64,000 nt of DNA from Moritella yayanosii (GTDB lineage: Bacteria; Pseudomonadota; Gammaproteobacteria; Enterobacterales; Moritellaceae), in the NCBI RefSeq assembly GCF_900465055.1, contig NZ_LS483250.1:1240001-1304000 (forward strand). Direction: 5' to 3'. Position numbers and translations under genes: made by a program. Every line of letters begins with the position of its first letter. The stretch's first letter is position 1. Below are positions 18,534 through 27,360 of the stretch, piece after piece. The notes beneath the pieces are model-generated. The model ran no database searches, had not been told where the DNA came from, and was given only the letters and a program-made list of their open reading frames with translations.

Positions 18534-19614
18534 TAGCGCTTTCTCCTCGACGTGTTAACTGATAATCACCATTTAAGACACGCTGCCACCACGCTGTATT
18601 ATCTAAATACCACTGCACCGTTTTTCTAATACCCGTTGCAAATGTTTCCTCTGGTTGCCAGCCTAACTCACGTTGAATTTTACTTGCATCCATCGCATAC
18701 CTCAGATCATGCCCTGGCCTATCATGAACAAATTGGATCAGATCACGATAATGTTCAACGCCATCGGGTTTGTCGGGTACCAGATCGTCTAATACACTGC
18801 ACAAGCTATTCACCACATCTATATTACGTTTCTCGTTATGACCACCAATGTTATAGCGCTCACCAATTTGACCTTTTGTCGCCACCAGCACTAATGCGCG
18901 AGCATGATCATCAACATACAACCAATCCCTGACTTGCAAACCATTACCGTAAACGGGCAACGCTTGCCCATTTAATGCATTTAAAATCATGTGCGGAATG
19001 AGTTTTTCAGGGAAATGATAAGGGCCATAATTATTCGAGCAGTTAGTGATTAATGTCGGAAGACCATAAGTTCGACACCATGCACGCACTAAGTGATCAG
19101 CACTCGCTTTGGTGGCAGAATAAGGCGAACTGGGATCATAAGCTGTAGTCTCAACAAACAGCCCGTTTTGGCTCTCTTTACTTCCTTGACAAGCTAAATC
19201 ACCAAATACCTCATCGGTCGAAATATGATGAAAACGAAAACCTGCCTTTTTTTCATCTGCTAATGACAACCAATAAACCCGTGCCGATTCAAGTAAGTTA
19301 TACGTGCCAATAATATTGGTTTCGACAAAACAGTTCGGACTTTCGATTGAGCGGTCAACATGCGATTCAGCAGCAAGATGCATGACAATATCAGGTTGAT
19401 GCTGCAAAAAGACACGATCAACTTGTTCTTTGTTACAGATATCAACACACTCAAAGGCATACTGCGACGAAAGCAAGGTCGCAGGAATTGAATCGAGATT
19501 GCCAGCGTAAGTTAAGCTATCTAGGTTCACCACCTGATAGTCCGTCTCACTCAATATGTATCGAATAACAGCACTGCCAATGAAGCCAGCACCACCTGTC
19601 ACTAATATCTTCAT
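18523..19614 (-). CDS. rfbB: dTDP-glucose 4,6-dehydratase
   Basis: An extended short-chain dehydrogenase: [20 protein letters not shown] at the start, [15 protein letters not shown] near residue 80, the active-site STDEVFGDL and the catalytic [15 protein letters not shown] (YxxxK). It converts dTDP-glucose to the 4-keto-6-deoxy sugar. I chose the ATG at 19614, where the conserved protein begins; the frame stays open 14 codons further upstream without any family similarity. Confidence 0.96.
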   Translation of the reverse strand: MKILVTGGAGFIGSAVIRYILSETDYQVVNLDSLTYAGNLDSIPATLLSSQYAFECVDICNKEQVDRVFLQHQPDIVMHLAAESHVDRSIESPNCFVETNIIGTYNLLESARVYWLSLADEKKAGFRFHHISTDEVFGDLACQGSKESQNGLFVETTAYDPSSPYSATKASADHLVRAWCRTYGLPTLITNCSNNYGPYHFPEKLIPHMILNALNGQALPVYGNGLQVRDWLYVDDHARALVLVATKGQIGERYNIGGHNEKRNIDVVNSLCSVLDDLVPDKPDGVEHYRDLIQFVHDRPGHDLRYAMDASKIQRELGWQPEETFATGIRKTVQWYLDNTAWWQRVLNGDYQLTRRGESANGQ

Positions 19615-19617
19615 ATT

Positions 19618-19680
19618 ACGGTACTCATGATTAACGTTACGATTACTCATAACCAACGTTACTATTGCTTATAACCAACT
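19618..19680. repeat. Degenerate direct repeats between rfbB and the rhamnosyltransferase-like gene
   Basis: The 66-bp spacer holds imperfect repeats of a roughly 24-bp unit around CATAACCAACGTTACTATTG. It also encodes the in-frame 5' extension of rfbB. Its function is unknown. Confidence 0.45.
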
Positions 19681-19682
19681 TA

Positions 19683-20552
19683 CTATTGTTCATATTTAAC
19701 GCTTTCAGACCTTCGGCCTTGTAACTTTCGGGCTGTGGGTATACTCGGTTTTAATAAATACTGAAAATGGTAGATAAAAGCATCGCGAATATGGAAGCGT
19801 AAAATACGGTTAGTGAATACGTCTTTAAAGCCACCATCACTGCAACGTAATCCATCAGCGCCAACGACGATCTCGCTCTCATAATGGACTTTGTAGCCCA
19901 GCGCCCAACATTTGTAGCAAATATCGGGATCGGCCATAAAGATAAAATAGCGATTGTCAAAACCGCCAATTTTACCCCAAACCTCACGGCTTATAGCCAT
20001 AAATGACGATTGTAACCAGTCCACATTAGCCGATTTGCAATAATCGAACTCTACGTATTCGTAGTGCTCAGCAATGCCTTTTAACAAAGGCCAGTTTCTA
20101 AGTGACGTTCTGCGTACTACTTGCGCGAGCAAGTTAGGAAAGCGGCGCACGGTATCAGGTGTCGAACCATCATCATTTAACTGTCGGGTGCCCACAATCC
20201 CGACTTCAGGATCCCGGTTATAAATAGCAACAATATCAGCCAATGTACTGGCCGACTTCCACTCAATATCCGGATTAACAAACAACAAGTAATCACCATT
20301 GCATAAATAAGCCCCCTGATTACTGCCTCGGGGATAACCATTATTTTGCTGATTAAAAATTAATGTCACATTGTCGGCATCTTGATATTGCGACAGTATC
20401 TTCTTATTACCACTGTCCATAGAGTTATCAATAATGATCACTTCGATATCAAAGTCACCTTGTTGAGTCAGTATTCTTTCGACATTATGGACAACGCGCT
20501 GCGCTTTAAAAAAATCAACAATAACAACCGAAATTAGTATTTTCTTAGCCAT
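19683..20552 (-). CDS. Family 2 glycosyltransferase, rhamnosyltransferase-like
   Basis: The protein starts ISVVIVDFFKAQRVVHNVERIL and has the GT2 blocks EVIIIDNSMDSGNKK, FNQQNNGYPRGSNQGA and LLFVNPDIEWKS (metal-binding NPD), then GFDNRYFIFMADPDICYKCW. This is the WbbL/RfbN pattern, where dTDP-rhamnose is the usual donor, which fits its position beside rfbBACD. The ATG at 20552 (MAKKILISVV) is the natural start and overlaps the stop of the previous gene by 8 bp; the longer frame simply runs into that gene. Confidence 0.87.
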   Translation of the reverse strand: MAKKILISVVIVDFFKAQRVVHNVERILTQQGDFDIEVIIIDNSMDSGNKKILSQYQDADNVTLIFNQQNNGYPRGSNQGAYLCNGDYLLFVNPDIEWKSASTLADIVAIYNRDPEVGIVGTRQLNDDGSTPDTVRRFPNLLAQVVRRTSLRNWPLLKGIAEHYEYVEFDYCKSANVDWLQSSFMAISREVWGKIGGFDNRYFIFMADPDICYKCWALGYKVHYESEIVVGADGLRCSDGGFKDVFTNRILRFHIRDAFIYHFQYLLKPSIPTARKLQGRRSESVKYEQ

Positions 20553-21558
20553 AGGAATCTTCTCTTTGCTCAACAAATAGTTTTTTATCGATAACAGCTG
20601 AAAAAGCATGATTGGTAATATCAATGGTTTGATCGTATCGAGGCATAGCGATTAGCTCTGCCACGGGATAAACCGGCAATAACTCATCTGGGTACACAAC
20701 AGCCATATTGGGATTATTTAACTCTTTGGCTATTTGCAGTTGATGATCATCAGAAAACTCACCAAATCGCTGCAACCGTGGCACAAATATCACTTTTTTC
20801 TGATAAATAAGCATGTGATTAATACTGCCGACACCGCAATGACTGATGACGAGGCTGCTCTCTTGCACCAAGGCATCCATTTTGTCTTTCGTCACCATAT
20901 CCACAATTTCGCCATTGGCCGGTTTCACATCAACCTCAAAACCACCGGTTTGAATAAACCAACGTACGTTTGGATCGTGGTAAATATCGAGCTTTGCCAT
21001 TGCCGCTATCAACCGTGGAAAAGGATAAGAATTAGTACCCGTAATAACTAAGACCAAGGGCTGTTCTGGCGATGATAGCGGCGTAATCACCTTATTCACG
21101 TGTCCTTCTAAATCAAAGGTTTTCCCCGCATAACCGACGCTATATTGGTTAGCAACCGCTTCCCATTGCGACATAAATTCATCATACAATTTATATTTAT
21201 GGATCATTTTCCCAGTATTAGACAGTTCAACCACCCGCGACAATGTGTCCAAATACACAAACCTGATCGGTAAGAACTTACACACTAACGCGAAGGGTAA
21301 AACGATGGGACCACCCGTGCTAAATACTGCCCGAGGCCTTTCTTTTACCAGAACATACAGCGCATAAAAAATATTCACGAAGTGAATGAATACGTTTTTT
21401 TGCGTGCTCCACATCTTATATATTTTCTTAATTTTATCGTCGTTAACTAATACATGTGTCGTTACTAGCACAATATCGTCAACATGGTCACAGGCGCAAA
21501 GAGCTTGAGTCAGGTGGCCGCCCGCGGATGCAATGACAAGTACTTTTCTATTCGACAT
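20545..21558 (-). CDS. PssD/PssE-like (Alg14-Alg13-like) fused glycosyltransferase
   Basis: The first 150 residues match the Alg14/PssD half: VLVIASAGGHLTQALCA and AVFSTGGPIVLPFALVC with RFVYLDTLSRV. The last 180 match the Alg13/PssE half of GT28 enzymes: LVLVITGTNSYPFPRLIAAM, MDALVQESSLVISHCGVGSI and the basic IYQKKVIFVPR. In many bacteria and in eukaryotes these are two polypeptides; here they are one 337-residue protein. It probably adds the second sugar on a lipid-linked intermediate. The ATG at 21558 overlaps the preceding gene by 11 bp. Confidence 0.8.
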   Translation of the reverse strand: MSNRKVLVIASAGGHLTQALCACDHVDDIVLVTTHVLVNDDKIKKIYKMWSTQKNVFIHFVNIFYALYVLVKERPRAVFSTGGPIVLPFALVCKFLPIRFVYLDTLSRVVELSNTGKMIHKYKLYDEFMSQWEAVANQYSVGYAGKTFDLEGHVNKVITPLSSPEQPLVLVITGTNSYPFPRLIAAMAKLDIYHDPNVRWFIQTGGFEVDVKPANGEIVDMVTKDKMDALVQESSLVISHCGVGSINHMLIYQKKVIFVPRLQRFGEFSDDHQLQIAKELNNPNMAVVYPDELLPVYPVAELIAMPRYDQTIDITNHAFSAVIDKKLFVEQREDSYG

Positions 21559-22717
21559 GTGAGCACTCCAGATCAAGGCCATCAACCAAACACTGATAAT
21601 GATTAACGACGGTTTTCTTCTCAAAAATATCTAATGCATGAGTTTCTAACGCACACTTAATACGCTGTTGGAAAAAATTATGTCGAACGATTAACTCTTC
21701 AACCTTGTTTGCTAACTCATCAACACCTTGACTCTGCACCTTAATGCCAACATCAATATCATCCAAATAACCATCAATACCGGTATTGGCGTGATATAAA
21801 ATGGGCAACCCAGAAAATAGCGCTTCGACAAAAACCATTCCAAAAGACTCATTGTTACTGGGTAATAAAAATGCCGAGTATTGTTGCAACTTATGTTGCA
21901 GAAGCGTGTTATCAATACGCCCTTTCATCGTAACCTTGCCATTTAACGATAATGCGTCGATCTTACCTTGCACTATTTTAATCTTATCTGCAGGCCCTGA
22001 ACCGTATATATCCAACCTAATACTTGGATACGAAACACTTAATTTCGATATAGCGTCCAATAATGGCATGATACCTTTACGTTTATACTGCTCGAAACGA
22101 AAAACAGTAACAAAATTCGTCGCATCATTAAGCCGGCTAATATTTTCTATCTGCCTCATTTCGCAGGGGTTTGGTAATAAGCTAGACTGAGCAGTTGATG
22201 TATTAATCGTCGTTTTCAGCATTGCATTTATCGGTTTTTTCGCCCAACAACTCACCCAAAATATATGTTCGGCTTCTTCTAATACCATTTTCCAACGACG
22301 TCGTAACAAGGCTTTGTGCTGCAGAATACGCACATCCGTTCCCCCTCTAATCGATATAAAATACGGTATACCCATTTGATGGGCGATTGCAGCACCTAAC
22401 GTGCCATCAATCGCCAATTTATGACCATGGATAAGCTGGCAGTTAATTTGTTGCTTTTGGATAAGATTAAACAGAAGGTGTCGAGCAAGAAACAGCGATA
22501 ACGTCAGCGCAAAGCCGAAAGGTAAGCCCCAATAGTAAATCGAATACAATTTAGGGTTATGCGGAATAACACCCACTAACCAAGGCCATGGGGTACGATG
22601 AATAACAAAAACAGTGTTGACGATACCAGAGGTGGCATCTAATAAGGATTTAACAGCGGGCGTACTTAAGTTATTACGACCGTCAGGGTAATCAGAGTGT
22701 ATATGTAAAACATTCAT
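21548..22717 (-). CDS. Family 4 (group 1) glycosyltransferase
   Basis: The 389-residue GT-B enzyme has LIHGHKLAIDGTLGAAIA and IRGGTDVRI in the N-terminal domain, then FVTVFRFEQYKRKGIMPLLDAI, LDIYGSGPADKIKI and LLPSNNESFGMVFVEALFSGLPI, the E(x7)E nucleotide-sugar block. It is the first gene of the rhamnose operon. The upstream spacer (22718-22949) should contain the operon promoter. I saw no JUMPStart element. Confidence 0.87.
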   Translation of the reverse strand: MNVLHIHSDYPDGRNNLSTPAVKSLLDATSGIVNTVFVIHRTPWPWLVGVIPHNPKLYSIYYWGLPFGFALTLSLFLARHLLFNLIQKQQINCQLIHGHKLAIDGTLGAAIAHQMGIPYFISIRGGTDVRILQHKALLRRRWKMVLEEAEHIFWVSCWAKKPINAMLKTTINTSTAQSSLLPNPCEMRQIENISRLNDATNFVTVFRFEQYKRKGIMPLLDAISKLSVSYPSIRLDIYGSGPADKIKIVQGKIDALSLNGKVTMKGRIDNTLLQHKLQQYSAFLLPSNNESFGMVFVEALFSGLPILYHANTGIDGYLDDIDVGIKVQSQGVDELANKVEELIVRHNFFQQRIKCALETHALDIFEKKTVVNHYQCLVDGLDLECSHVE

Positions 22718-22853
22718 ATCATAATAACCTACCGCAATCCGCTATAAACCAGCAGATAACCACTATTAAACAGTAATTATAGGCATTACATTCTAATACT
22801 GACCACATTTACGATGGAATAGAAAATTAAATATGACTAAGTACATAAAAATA

Positions 22854-22903
22854 AAGCCAAGTTTCGCATCATGTATTTTCACTACAATCAGCAACACTTG
22901 GCT
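22854..22903 (-). terminator. Possible terminator downstream of the U32 gene
   Basis: Arms AAGCCAAGT (22854-22862) and ACTTGGCTT (22895-22903) are perfectly complementary but the loop is 32 nt, and the T tract is weak. It lies about 50 bp after the U32 stop. Confidence 0.35.
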
Positions 22904-22949
22904 TAACTAAAGTATTCGAGTTATTGAGCTTAAAGCTTATCGCTAACGC

Positions 22950-25193
22950 TTATAAACCCTGAGTATATTGCGCATTTGTTGCCACAGGCACTAGGTTATT
23001 TAGTGCCACTTTTGACGCTTCATCGCCCGCGAGTAGCGCTTCAAAGTGTTTGATTAGCTCGACTTTATCTTGTTCTTTTTTAGAACCTGCACCAATGTTG
23101 GTTAGGTCGATAAAGAATTCGTCAAACAGATGGGAGAAGTCATTTACTGCATCAAAGTTTAAGAACTGCTCGTCATTGTAAATGCTTGGGTAGCCGCCTT
23201 TTTGTTTATCAACCGCAAACGAAATACCTTTAATATTGGTAATTGTGGTCGCTTTCTCACATTTCAGCATGCAACCATCTTCAATCGCCGGTTTCTTACA
23301 GCCAACCGTTTGCTGGAAGAAACATTGACGACTGGTCATCATCAGAATTGGATGGTAGATACTGTAGAACAGTTTAAAGTTCTTTGGACGGGTAATATTT
23401 CTAATTTGGCCACGGTTGATCTCGTTAGAAATAAACGCACCGGCACAGTTTAACTCTTCTTGCAGGGTTAATAATGCATGTGAGTTGGTGGTGTTTAAAA
23501 ACGGGCCAGCAACCCACTCGATACCCATTTCAAATGCTTTATAAGCAATACCGGTATTGTTAGTAACGATACGCTTAGGTTTCACTTGTTCCAGGATCTT
23601 CACTGACTCTAGGTAATCTTTACCAATCAATACCGCTGGGAACCACGGAATTAAACGTGGATTTTCTTGTAATAATTTAATGTGTTTAGGGCAGTTCTTT
23701 TTCAAGCTTTCAGGGATCTTGAAGTAGATATCGGCATCTGTCACGTCAGCAAGGTGTAAATCTTTTAGGTTAGCAATCAGCAGTGATAACTTAGGTGTTT
23801 CTTCTATTTTAGGGTGCTGAGGTAATGCAGGTACATCAACGTGTTTAACCACGTCACGTGAACCATTCAATAAAAACGCCACTTGGTTTTTCAGTTCAGT
23901 TAATTCTTTAAACGGTACTGTTAGATTGGCATCAAAATTATCAAAGTTCATTGGCGCAAGATCGAACGTGGCATTGTTGAAGCTACGGAAACGTTTTTCA
24001 ACTGTTTCGGGTGTGATTGAAATTTCATCTGCAATACGTAATACAGAATCACTTTTCACTTCAAACGGCGTGTCACCAGCCATAATGTTGACTGTTAATG
24101 GGCTATTTTCTTTCGCCGTGAATGCTAATGTAAGACCAATCTTATCAATGCTTAGATCTTTAATCTTTTCTGCTAGTTCTGCGCCTAATGCATTTTTATC
24201 AGTATAAAGGTCTTGTTTTACATCATGGATTTGTACCACCGAGATCGCATCACTTTTTTCTACTGCGTAGTTCACACTGTTATCACGAGGATTATCTGTA
24301 AACATTTTCTTGTTTAGATCGCCCTGCAAGAATGAGTTAGTGAAGCTACGGTTAAATACTTTATGCAGGTTGCCATCGTCAGCTAATAATTTGCCAGACT
24401 CAACAAAGCTGTTGATCTGCTTGCGCCATGTATCTACAACTGTATAAACATAATGTGCGCCTTTAATACGGCCTTCAATTTTTAATGAGTCCACACCCGC
24501 ATCGACCAGTTGTGGTAAGTCAAAGTATGCTGAGTTATCTTTTAAGTTAAGCGGGAAACGATGACCTTCTGCAGTCACTTCATATTCGTCACGACAAGCT
24601 TGGCTACAACGACCACGGTTACCTGAGTTACCCACACTCACTGAGCTTGAGTAACATTGGCCAGAGAACGCGATACATAACGCGCCATGCACGAATACTT
24701 CGGTTAATACGTCATGGTCATGCGCAACAGTTGTTAATTGCTTAATTTCATCCAGGTTCAGCTCACGAGATAAGTTGACACGCGTTGCACCAATTTTATG
24801 TAAGAATAAAACTTGGCCTTCGTTGTGCGTTGTTAATTGAGTCGACGCATGAATATGTAATGATGGGAAATGCTTTTTAACAATATTGAAAACACCTAAG
24901 TCTTGCACGATGATGCCATCAATACCGCTATTAACCAGTTTATTAAGCAGGCGTACCAAGCTAACAACTTCGTGTTCTAAGATCACAACATTAAGCGTTA
25001 AAAAAACTTCACAGCTGTTTTCGTGTGCAAGTCGTAATACGCCATTTAGCTCATCAAATGAAAGATTGGACGCACGGTTACGGGCATTGAACATATCCAA
25101 ACCACAGTAGACTGCATTTGCACCAGCTACAATCGCCGCTTTTATCGCTTCTACATCACCACCCGGTGCCAATAATTCTATTTTTCTACTCAT
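22950..25193 (-). CDS. U32 family protein, RlhA (YdcP)-like
   Basis: A 747-residue U32 protein. The N-terminal TIM-barrel-like part starts ELLAPGGDVEAIKAAIVAGA and has AVYCGLDMFNARNRASN. The U32 signature surrounds GQCYSSSVSVGNSGNRGRC and SQACRDEYEV near residues 176-203, and a second Cys group (CFFQQTVGCKKPAIEDGCM) near 640 suggests an iron-sulfur cluster. E. coli RlhA hydroxylates C2501 of 23S rRNA; this protein is about 90 residues longer. Former peptidase annotations of this family are doubtful. An FNR-type palindrome lies 89 bp upstream of the start. Confidence 0.8.
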   Translation of the reverse strand: MSRKIELLAPGGDVEAIKAAIVAGANAVYCGLDMFNARNRASNLSFDELNGVLRLAHENSCEVFLTLNVVILEHEVVSLVRLLNKLVNSGIDGIIVQDLGVFNIVKKHFPSLHIHASTQLTTHNEGQVLFLHKIGATRVNLSRELNLDEIKQLTTVAHDHDVLTEVFVHGALCIAFSGQCYSSSVSVGNSGNRGRCSQACRDEYEVTAEGHRFPLNLKDNSAYFDLPQLVDAGVDSLKIEGRIKGAHYVYTVVDTWRKQINSFVESGKLLADDGNLHKVFNRSFTNSFLQGDLNKKMFTDNPRDNSVNYAVEKSDAISVVQIHDVKQDLYTDKNALGAELAEKIKDLSIDKIGLTLAFTAKENSPLTVNIMAGDTPFEVKSDSVLRIADEISITPETVEKRFRSFNNATFDLAPMNFDNFDANLTVPFKELTELKNQVAFLLNGSRDVVKHVDVPALPQHPKIEETPKLSLLIANLKDLHLADVTDADIYFKIPESLKKNCPKHIKLLQENPRLIPWFPAVLIGKDYLESVKILEQVKPKRIVTNNTGIAYKAFEMGIEWVAGPFLNTTNSHALLTLQEELNCAGAFISNEINRGQIRNITRPKNFKLFYSIYHPILMMTSRQCFFQQTVGCKKPAIEDGCMLKCEKATTITNIKGISFAVDKQKGGYPSIYNDEQFLNFDAVNDFSHLFDEFFIDLTNIGAGSKKEQDKVELIKHFEALLAGDEASKVALNNLVPVATNAQYTQGL

Positions 25194-25281
25194 GCGAAAT
25201 AACCCACTTAATGCTTTTATTGTAATTTTTGAGGGGGCATTCTACCTGTATATGCAGGCCAATGCTATGAATTCGGGCTTG

Positions 25282-25295
25282 TTGATCTAGATCAA
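25282..25295 (-). promoter_or_regulatory. FNR-type binding site upstream of the U32 gene
   Basis: TTGATCTAGATCAA matches the FNR consensus TTGAT-N4-ATCAA at every defined position. It is 89 bp upstream of the U32 start, a position suitable for activation, and about 200 bp upstream of the divergent methyltransferase gene. It suggests oxygen-responsive expression. Confidence 0.65.
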
Positions 25296-25493
25296 GATTT
25301 AAGGACGTAAATTAACACATTAAGAATGCCTCTAATGTAGTAACAAAAGCGCATATTGAACACAATCAATGAATAGCTAAAAATCATCACGAGCGCTGAG
25401 CTAGAATTAGAAGAGGAGAGGAAATAGCGTATACATAATTCGCACATAACCATTTCATTGAACATTCTCGAATAGAAAGTAGGTAATATAAAA
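25296..25493. other. Remainder of the divergent promoter region
   Basis: About 200 bp between the FNR-type site and the methyltransferase gene. No ORF, hairpin or repeat of note was seen. The purine-rich AGAAGAGGAGAGGAAATAG stretch at about 25409-25427 is too far from any start to be a ribosome site. Confidence 0.3.
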
Positions 25494-26105
25494 ATGAATG
25501 ATGCGAAGATTAATAAACGAGTAGAACAGGCTTTTACAGCCGTTAAACGAACTCATTTTATGCCTGCTGATAATCAGCATCTGGCAGACTATGATGTGCC
25601 CTTTTCTATCGGTCATGCGCAAACAATCAGTCAACCGACAACCGTTAAGCACATGTTGTTGTGGTTAGCACCACAATCAGGTCAGCGTATACTGGATGTC
25701 GGTTCAGGTTCAGGTTGGAGTACCGCACTGTTGGCTTGTTTAGTCGGACCAAAAGGCAGAGTATATGGCGTTGAACGTATCCCTGAGTTAAAACGGTTTG
25801 GTGAAGCCAATTGTCGTCGTTTTGGCTGTGATAATGTTGAATTCTTCATCGCCGAAAACAACATTGGTCTAGCAGCGTATGCGCCTTTCGACCGAATTTT
25901 AGTTAGCGCTGCGGCGAGTGAAGCGATCCCCGATGAGTTAATCAAGCAACTCGCACCGAACGGTAAGCTTGTTATCCCGGTTCACAACAGTATTTTCGAA
26001 TTACAAAAAGATGCCCTAGGTGACATTGAATATTGCCATGAGCACTTCGGTTATGTTTTTGTGCCGTTAATTATTGAAATTAAAAACGAAAATACCGCAG
26101 GTTAA
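25494..26105 (+). CDS. Protein-L-isoaspartate O-methyltransferase-like protein
   Basis: A 203-residue class I SAM methyltransferase. FMPADNQHLADYDVPFSIGHAQTISQPTTV is the substrate-binding region of the PCMT family, and ILDVGSGSGWSTALLACLVG is the SAM site, followed by VYGVERIPEL and DRILVSAAASEAIPDELIKQLAPNGKLVIPV. The family methylates L-isoaspartyl residues in aged proteins for repair. It is slightly divergent from E. coli Pcm and lies outside the usual surE-pcm-nlpD-rpoS context, so it may be a paralogue. Confidence 0.82.
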   Translation: MNDAKINKRVEQAFTAVKRTHFMPADNQHLADYDVPFSIGHAQTISQPTTVKHMLLWLAPQSGQRILDVGSGSGWSTALLACLVGPKGRVYGVERIPELKRFGEANCRRFGCDNVEFFIAENNIGLAAYAPFDRILVSAAASEAIPDELIKQLAPNGKLVIPVHNSIFELQKDALGDIEYCHEHFGYVFVPLIIEIKNENTAG

Positions 26106-26141
26106 ATCGAAACTTAACCCACAGTAATATAGGCTGTTTAC

Positions 26142-27155
26142 CTACTTAGCATCGGGAACCAGTTGCTTCACTACGTTAGGTAATACCGTCACAATCATGC
26201 CGCGAACGGGATGCCATAAGGCAGACAGTAATAACAGAGCTGCACCAATTGCGACTCCAGTCATCGCAAAATTAGTACCAACATTGCCATAAATACTCAT
26301 CAAGCTTGATAATGCATACAACACATATACCAATGATGACACCATAAAAGCACGGCGGTCGGTAATAATCGAAACCAGTGACATCAATAAGTACAACGCA
26401 ATAATAATCACGATACTACTAATGCTTTCCTCACCGTTTAAAATTCCCACGCTTAAAAATATCGGGTGAATAATCAACGGTGCTGATAATAAATGTAACC
26501 AAAATGCGGTATCAGTTCGGTTTGTTATACGTTCGCGATCTGAAGAGTCCCAATACATAGCAAACAAGAAAGTTAAAATACCACAGGAAAATATCACTAC
26601 CAGTATCCAATCCGTTAATACATTGATCGTTTCAGGCGTCGTAAATGCCGATATGAAAGAAGACACGATAAAGCCGATCATTGCAGCAGTACCCGCAGCA
26701 ATCGTAATAGGCACATTGAAGCGACGCCAGTGACAGAAAGCGGCAATAACCGATGCGCCAGTCGCAGCAATAATAGCTTGCTCATTAAGCGATGAAAATA
26801 CTTCCATTGATAACTTAAATACACCACCAATAAAGGCGAGTAATAACATAATCGCAGGAAAGGCCATCTTTCTCTTCAGCACAAAGAATTCGGCAAGCGC
26901 CCATGACAACACGGCAAACGTGGCAAAACCTAAGCGAGGATCAATGGTCTTGACCGCCCAAAGTGATGAAAACAACAGCAGCGCACAGGCAATAACGATG
27001 AATATATCGTTAAATCCACCGATTAACCGAATATTTTCTTCATCTGCTATCGTCATATGCTTGGCTAACAATTGATCACGTCGAAACTCGTCGACGGACG
27101 AAGCAGTAAAAATTCCTTTATCTACTGCACTATTTAGGTCTTCATCTGTATACAT
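26142..27155 (-). CDS. Polytopic membrane protein of unknown function (DUF2157-like)
   Basis: A 45-residue soluble N-terminus beginning MYTDEDLNSAVDKGIFTASSVDEF is followed by about ten hydrophobic helices up to residue 325. The short N-terminal helical domain before a helix bundle resembles DUF2157-type proteins, but I cannot assign a function. I chose the ATG at 27155, where the soluble domain starts; the frame extends upstream with an unlikely hydrophobic leader. It converges with the methyltransferase gene; a small hairpin (26100-26119) lies between. Confidence 0.7.
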   Translation of the reverse strand: MYTDEDLNSAVDKGIFTASSVDEFRRDQLLAKHMTIADEENIRLIGGFNDIFIVIACALLLFSSLWAVKTIDPRLGFATFAVLSWALAEFFVLKRKMAFPAIMLLLAFIGGVFKLSMEVFSSLNEQAIIAATGASVIAAFCHWRRFNVPITIAAGTAAMIGFIVSSFISAFTTPETINVLTDWILVVIFSCGILTFLFAMYWDSSDRERITNRTDTAFWLHLLSAPLIIHPIFLSVGILNGEESISSIVIIIALYLLMSLVSIITDRRAFMVSSLVYVLYALSSLMSIYGNVGTNFAMTGVAIGAALLLLSALWHPVRGMIVTVLPNVVKQLVPDAK

Positions 27156-27360
27156 AGTGGTCCTAAAAGTGTTATTAATAGTATATTTATTGTTTATAAA
27201 GTGCTGAAGTTTATTGTCTTTACTTAGCTGGGACAAGAGAAGCATTAAATAATTCCAAAAACAAATCAAGAATAAAGTTAGCGTATGCATTCATCCAGTG
27301 CCTCAGATGCACTATTACCGGAACTATCGTCGTTATGCGCTATTTTAACAAGGAGACATT

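Noticed and set aside
22950-25193. Naming the U32 protein a collagenase or peptidase
   Set aside because: The U32 family name is historic; the Cys pattern fits an RNA-modification or iron-sulfur protein like RlhA.
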